A stretch of DNA of 7,116 nucleotides from an uncultured Bacillota bacterium (GCA_947176475.1 CAMWQX010000054.1:1-7116); one strand, 5' to 3'; counted from the first letter of the stretch, positions 1 through 5,907 are shown. The notes: generated from the sequence alone by a model not told the origin. Numbers and translations: made by a program.

Positions 1-2
1 AC

Positions 3-1064
3 TTTAGAAAATACTAGTAAGAAAGGTAAAGTCATAACAATTATATATACTCCATTATGTCTAAACAAAGACAACAAAAGCATAACAAAATATAGATAAA
101 TAAGACTCTTTTTACTTAATAACGTCTCTCTTTTCGTATTAATAAAATCATATATAAATAACACAAATAAAATCATAAATGCCGTATATAAAGTATCCTT
201 AACAGCTGATATCGAATAAAAGGCATACATTGGTACAACTAAATACATTAAATTTAAAAGTATCACATATCTCTTTGCAACACCATTCTTTAAAGCAAAA
301 GTACAAGTATAAGCTAAGATGCTGGCATAAATTAATGTCTGACCTAAATCATATATAAATAAGCCAAAATTATCATTAATTAACATTCTTCCTAAATCAA
401 TACACCACCCCAAAAGATAGGTCTGGGTAACTGGATGATGTGCTGTCATAAACACATTTGGATCTCTTTGAATAACCCAATTAATATACTTCGTTGGTAC
501 ATTATAATACTGCCTAATCTGAAAAGCTGGATCCGGTGATAAAACTATCGGATAAAAGGCAATCATATATATACTCCATACTAATAATATGGAAATTAAC
601 GGTGTTAAAAAAGGATGTTCATCCATTTTTTTCATATACCAATTAATTTTTTTATTCTTAGACACTTTTTCTTTTAAATCAATCTTACCCATAAATTCAT
701 CTAAATAGATAAAACATAATCTAAAAATATAAGCATATCCCAACACCTTAACTATACTAATTATTATAGTTGTAATATTGGCTATTATTAAATTGAATGT
801 TCCCTTACCTACATAAGCTTCTCCAATAAGCATAAAAAGGGAAAACATCCACACTAGTACAGTTTTACTTTTACTAATTTTTTTATCTTTATTGGAAATT
901 CCTAAACGTATTAATATAATTGCTAATATCCCCATTACTAAAACATTCTTATTATAAAAATGTTCATAGGTCATATCTTGAATAGATCGAAAATCTACTA
1001 AATCCAAAAATATTGCAATACTACTTAATATCGAAAATAGAATTATCCTTTTTTTATTTTTCAT
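3..1064 (-). CDS. Multi-pass membrane protein, DUF6020 / GT-C glycosyltransferase-like (3' end outside window)
   Basis: An open frame of 354 codons reads without a stop to the left edge, so the C-terminus is missing. ATG at 1064 is preceded by TGGAG (1076-1080) and a promoter just upstream; an in-frame TAG closes the frame beyond, leaving TTG at 1070 as the only nearby alternative. I see about ten hydrophobic segments: roughly residues 6-22, 41-57, 68-85, 91-120, 153-175, 232-257, 264-283, 290-306, 320-335 and 338-352. A long polar loop (176-230) after the fifth segment carries LSPDPAFQIRQYY and AHHPVTQTYLLG. An acidic residue plus HHP in a large extracytoplasmic loop resembles DUF6020 and other GT-C-like proteins that transfer sugars from lipid carriers. 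A later FRHNG motif (334-338) also fits. Inferred role: membrane glycosyl transfer or polysaccharide assembly. The family call is from memory of motif style, and the substrate is unknown. Confidence 0.6.
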   Translation of the reverse strand, partial: MKNKKRIILFSILSSIAIFLDLVDFRSIQDMTYEHFYNKNVLVMGILAIILIRLGISNKDKKISKSKTVLVWMFSLFMLIGEAYVGKGTFNLIIANITTIIISIVKVLGYAYIFRLCFIYLDEFMGKIDLKEKVSKNKKINWYMKKMDEHPFLTPLISILLVWSIYMIAFYPIVLSPDPAFQIRQYYNVPTKYINWVIQRDPNVFMTAHHPVTQTYLLGWCIDLGRMLINDNFGLFIYDLGQTLIYASILAYTCTFALKNGVAKRYVILLNLMYLVVPMYAFYSISAVKDTLYTAFMILFVLFIYDFINTKRETLLSKKSLIYLYFVMLLLSLFRHNGVYIIVMTLPFLLVFSK

Positions 1065-1091
1065 ATACAAATAAACTCCAATTCCAAGTTT

Positions 1092-1121
1092 ATTATACTA
1101 TATTATTATAACTATTATCAA
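1092..1121 (-). promoter_or_regulatory. Vegetative-type promoter for the left-edge membrane protein gene
   Basis: On the minus strand TTGATA (1116-1121) and TATAAT (1092-1097) are separated by 18 bp, close to the housekeeping sigma consensus. The element lies in the 62-bp gap after the UPF0316 gene's stop, so the membrane protein can be transcribed on its own. The predicted start falls near 1085, giving a leader of about 20 nt. AT-rich DNA produces such boxes by chance, but the position and the match to both boxes support this one. Confidence 0.6.
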
Positions 1122-1126
1122 GATTA

Positions 1127-1627
1127 TCATTTTTTCTTTATATATCCATTATAAGCTACTTTAGATTCATTAATAATAATGAAGGACTTTTTATCAATTT
1201 TCTCTATTAAATTTAAACATTCCTTAACTCTTTTTTTATTAGTTTCAATAAACAACATATGCTTACTATCCACTGTCTTAATTGCCGATATCCCAAAATT
1301 ATTTTTCTTTATCTCTTTAATCTCTTTATCTTTAATTACATCTGAAATTACTTGAATATTTACAAATCCACTTATAAACATCTCATTTATGATTGTTCCC
1401 AAATATGTTCCCATCGCATAACCTGCTGCATAAGAAATAACGATAAATATTGAAGTTATATCCGTATTCAAAGCCTCTCTTGCCGCATAAAACCAAATAA
1501 ATATTTCGACAAAAGCAATTAATGCTGCTACTGTTCTCTTTCCCTTAACGATAAAATACGTCCTAACTGTTCCCAAACTCACATCAATTATTCTTGCAAA
1601 GAATATTTTTAAACATAAAAAAATCAT
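1127..1627 (-). CDS. UPF0316 family membrane protein (DUF5698 + DUF2179), YebE-like
   Basis: A 166-residue protein; Bacillus subtilis YebE, the best known relative, is about 184. The N-terminal half is membrane-embedded (hydrophobic stretches near 2-15, 32-47 and 57-80) and carries the family patterns SLGTVRTYFIVKGKR (17-31), EIFIWF (41-46) and GYAMGTYLGTIINE (69-82), typical of DUF5698. The C-terminal half (about 107-160) is soluble with alternating strand/helix character: FGISAIKTVDSK, a hydrophobic strand MLFIETNKKR, then ESKVAYNGY. This matches DUF2179, a small ligand-binding-like domain also found in YitT-type proteins. Molecular function is not established; sensing or transport at the membrane is an inference. 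The start at 1627 has a strong SD, GGGAGGG (1634-1640). The stop is TGA. It is divergent from cotJ across 77 bp. Confidence 0.85.
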   Translation of the reverse strand: MIFLCLKIFFARIIDVSLGTVRTYFIVKGKRTVAALIAFVEIFIWFYAAREALNTDITSIFIVISYAAGYAMGTYLGTIINEMFISGFVNIQVISDVIKDKEIKEIKKNNFGISAIKTVDSKHMLFIETNKKRVKECLNLIEKIDKKSFIIINESKVAYNGYIKKK

Positions 1628-1650
1628 TAGATACCCTCCCTTTTTATTAT

Positions 1651-1663
1651 GGTTTTATAAACC
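1651..1663. promoter_or_regulatory. Near-palindrome between the divergent UPF0316 and cotJ genes
   Basis: GGTTTTATAAACC is an inverted repeat (GGTTT / AAACC) off by one central base, and TTATAA recurs at 1668-1673. It sits roughly midway in the 77-bp divergent space and would overlap promoter elements on either strand, a usual place for an operator. In this AT-rich DNA only the terminal GG/CC pairs carry real information, so the call is weak. On the minus strand a TTGACT (1673-1678) could serve UPF0316, but its best -10, CATAAT (1646-1651), is 21 bp away, which is too far for a confident promoter. Confidence 0.25.
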
Positions 1664-1679
1664 AAATTTATAAGTCAAG

Positions 1680-1687
1680 CATACTAT
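1680..1687 (+). promoter_or_regulatory. Possible sigma-E-type -10 element for the cotJ operon
   Basis: CATACTAT fits the CATA(n)3T shape of mother-cell sigma-E -10 elements, and the cotJ operon of B. subtilis is known to be sigma-E dependent. A convincing -35 at 14-15 bp spacing is not visible; the region there is only AT-rich. The predicted start would lie at about 1692-1694, at the edge of the SD GTGGAGG (1691-1697), giving a leader of only about 12 nt. Known family regulation and the -10 match support the call; the absent -35 weakens it. Confidence 0.35.
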
Positions 1688-1704
1688 AAAGTGGAGGTAA
1701 TAAA

Positions 1705-2097
1705 ATGTTATTTGAATTTGAAACAAACATATATGATATCGAACCATCAAAGCTTTATGGGTTAGATGAAGGTTTTGAAAAAGGCAATATGTTTCCCGAA
1801 ATTTATGAAGGTTATAAAAACTATAAACCCAAACATATTGAACCACATAATGAAAGAGAAAGCTTACTCTTGCGCATTATGATGCTTGACTTTGCTATGA
1901 ATGATTTAAATCTTTATTTAGCACTTCATCCTAATGATGAAGCTTGCTTCGAAAAATTTAAACAAATTGCTAAGAACTTAAAGCATTGTACTAATGAATA
2001 CAATCAAAAATATCAAGTATTAGAATTATGTGATGACACTTTTGCTAGTTATTCTTGGAATTCTAATCCTTGGCCATGGGAGGGTGAACATGTATAA
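1705..2097 (+). CDS. Spore coat protein, CotJA-CotJB fusion
   Basis: A 130-residue protein. Residues about 52-126 are a CotJB domain: LLLRIMMLDFAMNDLNLYL, then HPND (75-78), a helical stretch with EYNQKY, and the diagnostic tryptophan-rich tail ending NPWPWE (121-126). Residues about 17-42 resemble the conserved core of CotJA proteins (YGLDEGFEKGNMFPEIYEGY, compare a G-T-L-F-P-E-L type motif). In B. subtilis CotJA (82 residues) and CotJB (87 residues) are separate genes, so here a shortened CotJA appears fused to CotJB. The role is assembly of the inner spore coat together with CotJC. ATG 1705 follows GTGGAGG at good spacing. The last 8 nt overlap the cotJC start, and GGGAGGG (2078-2084) inside this gene is the cotJC SD, indicating translational coupling. 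The CotJB part is secure; the CotJA part rests on one short motif. Confidence 0.85.
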   Translation: MLFEFETNIYDIEPSKLYGLDEGFEKGNMFPEIYEGYKNYKPKHIEPHNERESLLLRIMMLDFAMNDLNLYLALHPNDEACFEKFKQIAKNLKHCTNEYNQKYQVLELCDDTFASYSWNSNPWPWEGEHV

Positions 2098-2647
2098 GTA
2101 TGATAAAAAATTACCTTATCCGGTAAATATTAAGAAAAAAGATTTAAAAATGGCCAAATATATAATCACGGCCTATGGCGGTTCCTACGGCGAATTAGGT
2201 GCAGCGCTTCGCTATTTTTCTCAAAAATTTGGCATGCCAACGGAGGAAGGTAAAAACCTTTTAAATAGTATTGCTACTGAGGAATTTGGTCATAATGAAA
2301 TGGTATGTTCTATGGTTCATCAATTAGTAAAAGATGCTACTTTAGAAGAAATGAAAGAAGCTGGATTAGACTCTTTATACACGGAACATGGACGTGGTAT
2401 ATATCCAACTGACTCTAATGGTGTTCCTTTCACAGCAACATACTTTGCATCCATCGGTGATCCTTTAGCTGACTTAATGGAAGATATGGCTGCCGAAGAA
2501 AAAGCCCGTGTTATGTATGAACACTTAATTGATCTTGCAACTGATGAAGACGTCATCCAACCCCTTCTATTCCTTCGCCAAAGAGAAGTTGTTCATTTTA
2601 ATCGCTTTAAAGAACTTTATGAAAAATATAAAAAAATGGGTTACTAG
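2090..2647 (+). CDS. cotJC: Spore coat protein CotJC, manganese-catalase family
   Basis: A 185-residue ferritin-like four-helix protein, close to the 189 residues of B. subtilis CotJC. Start ATG 2090 gives the family N-terminus MYKYDKKLPYPV and has GGGAGGG upstream; an upstream ATG at 2030 would add 20 unrelated residues read from the overlapping cotJAB frame and is rejected. Dimanganese ligands expected from Lactobacillus plantarum Mn-catalase line up by spacing: E35 (GELGA), E65 and H68 (EEFGH), E136 (AEEKAR) and H169 (REVVH). The catalytic metal site therefore looks intact, although A135 replaces the second-shell arginine before E136 in that enzyme. Family proteins form part of the inner spore coat and may disproportionate peroxide; activity here is inferred. 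The gene ends in TAG inside a terminator loop shared with the convergent phosphoesterase gene. Confidence 0.93.
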   Translation: MYKYDKKLPYPVNIKKKDLKMAKYIITAYGGSYGELGAALRYFSQKFGMPTEEGKNLLNSIATEEFGHNEMVCSMVHQLVKDATLEEMKEAGLDSLYTEHGRGIYPTDSNGVPFTATYFASIGDPLADLMEDMAAEEKARVMYEHLIDLATDEDVIQPLLFLRQREVVHFNRFKELYEKYKKMGY

Positions 2648-2659
2648 CCCATTTTTTTT
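2630..2659. terminator. Bidirectional intrinsic terminator shared by cotJC and the phosphoesterase gene
   Basis: A-tract plus ATGGG (2636-2640), a 7-nt loop TTACTAG (2641-2647), then CCCAT followed by eight T (2652-2659). Read on either strand this is a GC-capped stem followed by a U-run, so it can end both convergent transcripts. The hairpin lies within the last codons of both genes. Their TAG stops overlap in the loop as the palindrome CTAG (2644-2647). Confidence 0.85.
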
Positions 2660-3570
2660 AATTCCTTAACATCTTGATTTAAATTTATTACATCAAATTC
2701 CTCGGCATATAGATAATTACATTTATATATCAAATTGCCAACAACCGGAATATCTTCCATAACGATACCTGGAACTTTTAAAAATCCTGGAGATATATCC
2801 ATAACTGTACCATTGCCATTATCAAATAAACCACACATATTTTTGGGTAAGATATTTCTATCAGGATCGATTAAACCAAATGGCAAAAATCTTAAAAAGT
2901 GTGGAATCATTCCCGCATGATTATGCCCTGATAAAATTAAATCAAAATTTCCCCAATCACTTAAAAGTTTTCCCTTATCAAAGAATGCTAGTGGACCATG
3001 GCACAGTAAAATATTATAGCGTTCTTCATCTTTGTCCATCGCTGCAAAATATTTTTGCATGTATCCCATATCTCCATGAATTTTTTCCATATTCGGTCCT
3101 TCATTATCCGGATAACTATAACCGAAAACGGATATATTATCATCTAAATCAATTCTCTCTGTACTCTCTGGCAAAATAGGATAAAAATCCCCATCAATAC
3201 TTTTTAAAAAGGCAAAATATTCCTCTTGATATTTTTTCCTTTCTTCGGAAAAATCATCGCGATTGCCATGGCGCAAAAATAACTCTAAATCATGCGAACC
3301 AAAAGACATAAATGTTGGACATATACTCGATAGATATTCTAAATAAACTCTTAAATCTTTTTTATAATTAACACCATATTCTAATGAATCAATAAAATCT
3401 CCTGTTAAAGATACCATATCAGGATTTATCTTTTCTACCATCTTAATAGCATCATTAATATCCTTAGAAAAATTATCTCCTCTAAAATGTGTATCTGTTA
3501 AATTAACAATTTTATAATTCTTATTAATCTTACTTGATTTTATATATTTATCATTGACATATATCTTCAT
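2644..3570 (-). CDS. Metallophosphoesterase family protein with a GSHD motif
   Basis: A 308-residue calcineurin-like phosphoesterase. Motifs in order: DTH (26-28), GDF (57-59), GSHD (91-94), CHGP (190-193) and GHNHAG (215-220). These give predicted dinuclear metal ligands D26, H28, D58, H191, H216 and H218. The usual GNHD/E asparagine, which binds metal, is serine here (S92, codon TCG). The layout resembles the YkuE/YaeI-like branch, whose members often act on lipid-linked or membrane phosphates, but no signal peptide or transmembrane segment is visible, so this one looks cytoplasmic. Substrate is unknown. It starts 19 nt after the stop of the BtaA-like gene, with AAGGGG placed 6 nt before ATG, so the two are probably one operon. 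Its last codons form one arm of the terminator shared with cotJC. Reduced or altered metal use is possible because of S92. Confidence 0.85.
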   Translation of the reverse strand: MKIYVNDKYIKSSKINKNYKIVNLTDTHFRGDNFSKDINDAIKMVEKINPDMVSLTGDFIDSLEYGVNYKKDLRVYLEYLSSICPTFMSFGSHDLELFLRHGNRDDFSEERKKYQEEYFAFLKSIDGDFYPILPESTERIDLDDNISVFGYSYPDNEGPNMEKIHGDMGYMQKYFAAMDKDEERYNILLCHGPLAFFDKGKLLSDWGNFDLILSGHNHAGMIPHFLRFLPFGLIDPDRNILPKNMCGLFDNGNGTVMDISPGFLKVPGIVMEDIPVVGNLIYKCNYLYAEEFDVINLNQDVKELKKMG

Positions 3571-3589
3571 AATAATCCCCTTATTTATT

Positions 3590-4552
3590 CTAACATACTC
3601 TTTTAATTAAGTGAACTATATCATTTTGATATAATCCCTGTCCATTAATACCTTGCCCAATCTCATAAAATTCAGAAGATAACTCCGATAAAATCTCCAA
3701 CTCCTCACTTCTAACATTGTGATAATCAATGTCTTCTTGTTTAAGTTCTAAATGACGAGGTAACCCGTCCATCGAATGAAAATAATTTACTAAAGAGCCT
3801 CCCACTTTTAAATACTCAATATAAAATTCATCTAGCATATGAATAAAGGCAATCTTTTCTTCTAAAGATAAAGAATATAAGATATTGCTAAAAAATACCA
3901 TATCAAAACCTTTTTGATCTATATAATCTGATCTAGCTAAATCTAATATATCAAATTGGGCATAATGAATTTTATTTTGTAAATCTGCTTCCTTTGCTCG
4001 ATAAAACCCCTCTTCATTATTGACACTAAACATGCTCTTGGCAATATCCATATAGTGTCCTGGTCGATCAAGAAAGGTTGGACATAATCTTAAAATATCA
4101 TATAATTTATCTAATATTTCTACGCCTTCCATACTCGAAAACATTCTATCTAATAAACATTGAGCACGAGGTTGTAAGGATTCTCTTAACTTCTCATAAT
4201 ACTTTTCTGATAATATTTCTTGACTTTCAAACATATAGAAGAATGATAAAAACTCTTTATATTCTAACATCTTGGTCGCTGCAATTCTTAACTGCTGTGT
4301 ATAATATGAAGTTGCACTTATATCATAAGTATAAACATCTATTCCCTTGGAAGCCATTTCAATCGAACTCTCCCCCGAACTAGTAGGTATCATACACTTC
4401 TTAACATCTTTTAAAATTTCCAAAATAACTGGAATTTTATCTGTACAAATAAAGATAGATTGGCAATATTCCCCAAATGCTTTTTTATCTTTTCTCTTAC
4501 AAATTTTCTCTAAATCATTCAAAGCTTTTTCCTTATCAGCATATGTAAGCAT
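3590..4552 (-). CDS. Putative SAM-dependent enzyme, DUF3419 / BtaA-like
   Basis: A 320-residue protein with a class I SAM-binding pattern: a strand followed by MIPTSSGESSIEMASKGIDV (54-73) as the nucleotide loop, an acid at the end of the next strand (YDIS, 76-79), FDMVFFSNIL (216-224 plus one) as the later strand, and a GG turn (251-252). The helix QQLRIAATKMLEYKEFLSFF (86-105) closely resembles the DUF3419/BtaA signature of a helix ending in YEEFLxFFG. BtaA moves the 3-amino-3-carboxypropyl group of SAM to diacylglycerol in betaine-lipid synthesis, but it is longer (about 380-400 residues) and normally has a BtaB methyltransferase partner, absent here. The substrate may therefore differ. 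No membrane segment or signal is seen. The start is set by AGAGGGG (4560-4566), 7 nt before ATG. A metallophosphoesterase follows in a likely operon. Fold confident, family moderate, substrate unknown. Confidence 0.6.
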   Translation of the reverse strand: MLTYADKEKALNDLEKICKRKDKKAFGEYCQSIFICTDKIPVILEILKDVKKCMIPTSSGESSIEMASKGIDVYTYDISATSYYTQQLRIAATKMLEYKEFLSFFYMFESQEILSEKYYEKLRESLQPRAQCLLDRMFSSMEGVEILDKLYDILRLCPTFLDRPGHYMDIAKSMFSVNNEEGFYRAKEADLQNKIHYAQFDILDLARSDYIDQKGFDMVFFSNILYSLSLEEKIAFIHMLDEFYIEYLKVGGSLVNYFHSMDGLPRHLELKQEDIDYHNVRSEELEILSELSSEFYEIGQGINGQGLYQNDIVHLIKRVC

Positions 4553-4557
4553 ATTAA

Positions 4558-4578
4558 AACCCCTCTTTTCAAGGGGTT
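4558..4578 (-). promoter_or_regulatory. Hairpin sequestering the ribosome binding site of the BtaA-like gene
   Basis: On the minus strand AACCCCT (4578-4572), a 7-nt loop TGAAAAG, and AGGGGTT (4564-4558) form a perfect 7-bp stem with four G-C pairs. The 3' arm contains the GGGG of the SD for the gene starting at 4552, so the folded RNA would hide the SD. It is only 30 nt after the gtrA stop and could instead be a weak terminator, but only four U follow the stem. The start region of a near-consensus promoter (4579-4607) overlaps the 5' arm. Confidence 0.5.
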
Positions 4579-4607
4579 ATTATAACTAACTATTAAGTTT
4601 TAGTCAA
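4579..4607 (-). promoter_or_regulatory. Near-consensus housekeeping promoter for the BtaA-like/phosphoesterase operon
   Basis: TTGACT (4602-4607) and TATAAT (4579-4584) with a 17-bp spacer on the minus strand: one mismatch to the sigma-A consensus at optimal spacing. The predicted start is about 4572-4569, inside or just past the 5' arm of the SD hairpin, leaving a leader of about 17-20 nt that keeps the SD but loses most of the sequestering arm. Confidence 0.75.
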
Positions 4608-4608
4608 A

Positions 4609-5091
4609 TTACTTGCTCTTTTTAAATACCAATAACTTACTTAAAAAATAATTTGCAACTGTAACTATTACTTGAGATACTAATTTTCCTATCTTATCAT
4701 TTAGGTGTAATACTGATACAATTATAAACATTGTCAACATATCCATAAATAAACTTAGTATTCTTGATCCCACAAATTTACTAGCTTCTTTAACCATATT
4801 TTTTTCTTTGCTTTTAAAGACAAAAATGCGATTAGTAAAATAGGCAAAAGTAACAGCAAATATCCACGAAATAACATTAGCAATCTGCAATTCTATTTCC
4901 ACATTCGGATCTAAAAAAGTATAAGTACATACAAAATAGACAACTAAACTGACAATGGTCGTAAGAAATCCCACAATCAAATAATTCCATACTTCGGGAT
5001 TCTTATAATATATCCCCCATCCCCAATTCCAAAACTTTACAAAGGGATTTTTATCGTGTCCTTCAATAATTAACTTTCCCGTCTTTTTCAT
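4609..5091 (-). CDS. GtrA family membrane protein
   Basis: A 160-residue GtrA-like protein (PF04138 type; usual length about 120-160). Four hydrophobic segments lie near 37-60, 68-84, 108-128 and 135-152, after a polar N-terminal extension of about 30 residues rich in aromatic residues. Family marks are W35-NYLIVGFLTT, TNRIFVFKSK (86-95) and the mirrored NYFLSKLLVFKKSK at the C-terminus. GtrA proteins are thought to flip or hand over undecaprenyl-linked sugars for cell-wall glycan, teichoic acid or O-antigen decoration; the sugar here is not known. A cognate glycosyltransferase would be expected nearby but is not adjacent. The ATG at 5091 is preceded by GAGG (5102-5105); the ATG 6 nt upstream runs into a stop at once. 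It is likely transcribed from its own extended -10 promoter. Confidence 0.9.
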   Translation of the reverse strand: MKKTGKLIIEGHDKNPFVKFWNWGWGIYYKNPEVWNYLIVGFLTTIVSLVVYFVCTYTFLDPNVEIELQIANVISWIFAVTFAYFTNRIFVFKSKEKNMVKEASKFVGSRILSLFMDMLTMFIIVSVLHLNDKIGKLVSQVIVTVANYFLSKLLVFKKSK

Positions 5092-5112
5092 AAAATCATT
5101 ACCTCAAGGTTA

Positions 5113-5121
5113 ATTATATCA
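5113..5121 (-). promoter_or_regulatory. Extended -10 promoter of the gtrA-like gene
   Basis: TGATATAAT on the minus strand is a perfect extended -10 (TGnTATAAT). No good -35 is seen 17 bp upstream (TATATT), which is acceptable for extended -10 promoters. The predicted start near 5105 coincides with the SD GAGG, giving a leader of about 14 nt. Confidence 0.55.
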
Positions 5122-5148
5122 TACATAAAGACATTAATATATAGTATC

Positions 5149-5907
5149 TTACTTAATACTTACCGAACCCGTTTTTTCATAATTTTCCCTTGGAACATTT
5201 AAGTTTTCGACAAAACTAACATCTGGTAAAACGATATCTTGTGTGACCAACAAATAAGTTCCATCGACATCTAATGTTAAAGAAAAGTTCACCGCTTTAA
5301 AGACGCCATTCTTTACTGTAATCATGATATGTTGCATGATAAAACCACCATATATTAATGCTGATTTACCACGATGTTCCATCTCTACTTCTCTTGGTGG
5401 AAGCATATCCGTCTTAATTATTTCACCATCAGACTCGAAATAAGCAACCATTATCTTCCCTGTCTTATCTGCAATAATCAAAGAATCATAATTATGTCCA
5501 TCAAAGATTCTTTCCATCTCTTCTCGCGTATAAGACGTACTTTCAAAGTCATCTTCATCAGGCATATTAGCTATTTCATGATTCCATAAACATCCATCAC
5601 TTACAGGAGTAAAACTATTCATAATGACATTATCATTTAAATCCCCTAATTCATAAACCAAATAGTTCTTCCCCATCTCAAAAAGAACATTATATAATTC
5701 TGTTCCTTCACTTTCATGCATAGGCACTTCACAATAAGGAAATTCCCTTCTCTTTGGATGATTCAAATATTTGTTTATTAAAACTTTCCCATTAGCTTTT
5801 AAGAGCAATATTTCCTTGCCCTCCATAACAATCTCATTATCAGCAGTACCAAGCATTAATTGAGCCACATTATCCCTAATATATTCCCTATCAATTATCT
5901 TTTTCAT
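5149..5907 (-). CDS. Hypothetical protein of 252 residues, family not recognised
   Basis: I do not recognise this protein. It is acidic, with no signal peptide and no transmembrane segment, so probably cytoplasmic. The pattern is mostly short beta strands joined by charged turns: IVMEGKEILLLKANGKVLI (26-44), an acidic middle (PDEDDFESTSYTREEMERIF, 116-135), SLIIADKTGKIMVAYF (142-157) followed by GEIIKTDMLPPREVEMEHRG, and a C-terminal strand set with NGVFKAVNFSLTLDVDGTYL (200-219). The segments at 24-48 and 141-168 share a strand / K-x-x-G-K / strand layout, a weak hint of an internal repeat. Start ATG 5907 has the ideal SD AGGAGG (5916-5921) 8 nt upstream, so it should be well translated. It lies between a terminator following the AraC gene and the promoter of the gtrA-like gene, so it may be a single-gene unit. 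No clear promoter is seen; TATTAT (5922-5927) abuts the SD. Confidence 0.85.
   Translation of the reverse strand: MKKIIDREYIRDNVAQLMLGTADNEIVMEGKEILLLKANGKVLINKYLNHPKRREFPYCEVPMHESEGTELYNVLFEMGKNYLVYELGDLNDNVIMNSFTPVSDGCLWNHEIANMPDEDDFESTSYTREEMERIFDGHNYDSLIIADKTGKIMVAYFESDGEIIKTDMLPPREVEMEHRGKSALIYGGFIMQHIMITVKNGVFKAVNFSLTLDVDGTYLLVTQDIVLPDVSFVENLNVPRENYEKTGSVSIK

Noticed and set aside
1655..1846. 63-codon minus-strand frame over the cotJ start
   Set aside because: Overlaps the cotJ promoter and coding region, no SD, no homology pattern.
2030..2089. Upstream in-frame ATG that would extend CotJC by 20 residues
   Set aside because: The extra residues are a hydrophobic out-of-frame reading of the cotJAB C-terminus; the ATG at 2090 has a strong SD and gives the family-typical N-terminus.
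2320..2556. Open frame of 78 codons on the minus strand inside cotJC
   Set aside because: Antisense shadow of a conserved gene, with no SD and no recognisable domain.
2735..3179. Two plus-strand open frames opposite the phosphoesterase gene
   Set aside because: They read through the reverse of conserved phosphoesterase motifs and have no SD; they are shadows.
4556..4578. Hairpin after gtrA read as a strong intrinsic terminator
   Set aside because: Only four U follow the stem before AAT, and the 3' arm is the SD of the next gene; a regulatory hairpin fits better, although weak termination is not excluded.
4078..4589. Two open frames on the plus strand (4078-4383 and 4347-4589) opposite the BtaA-like gene
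   Set aside because: Both are antisense to a well-supported gene, lack ribosome sites and have no family character.
5374..5589. 71-codon plus-strand frame inside the 252-residue gene
   Set aside because: Antisense shadow; the minus-strand gene has an ideal SD and full-length frame.
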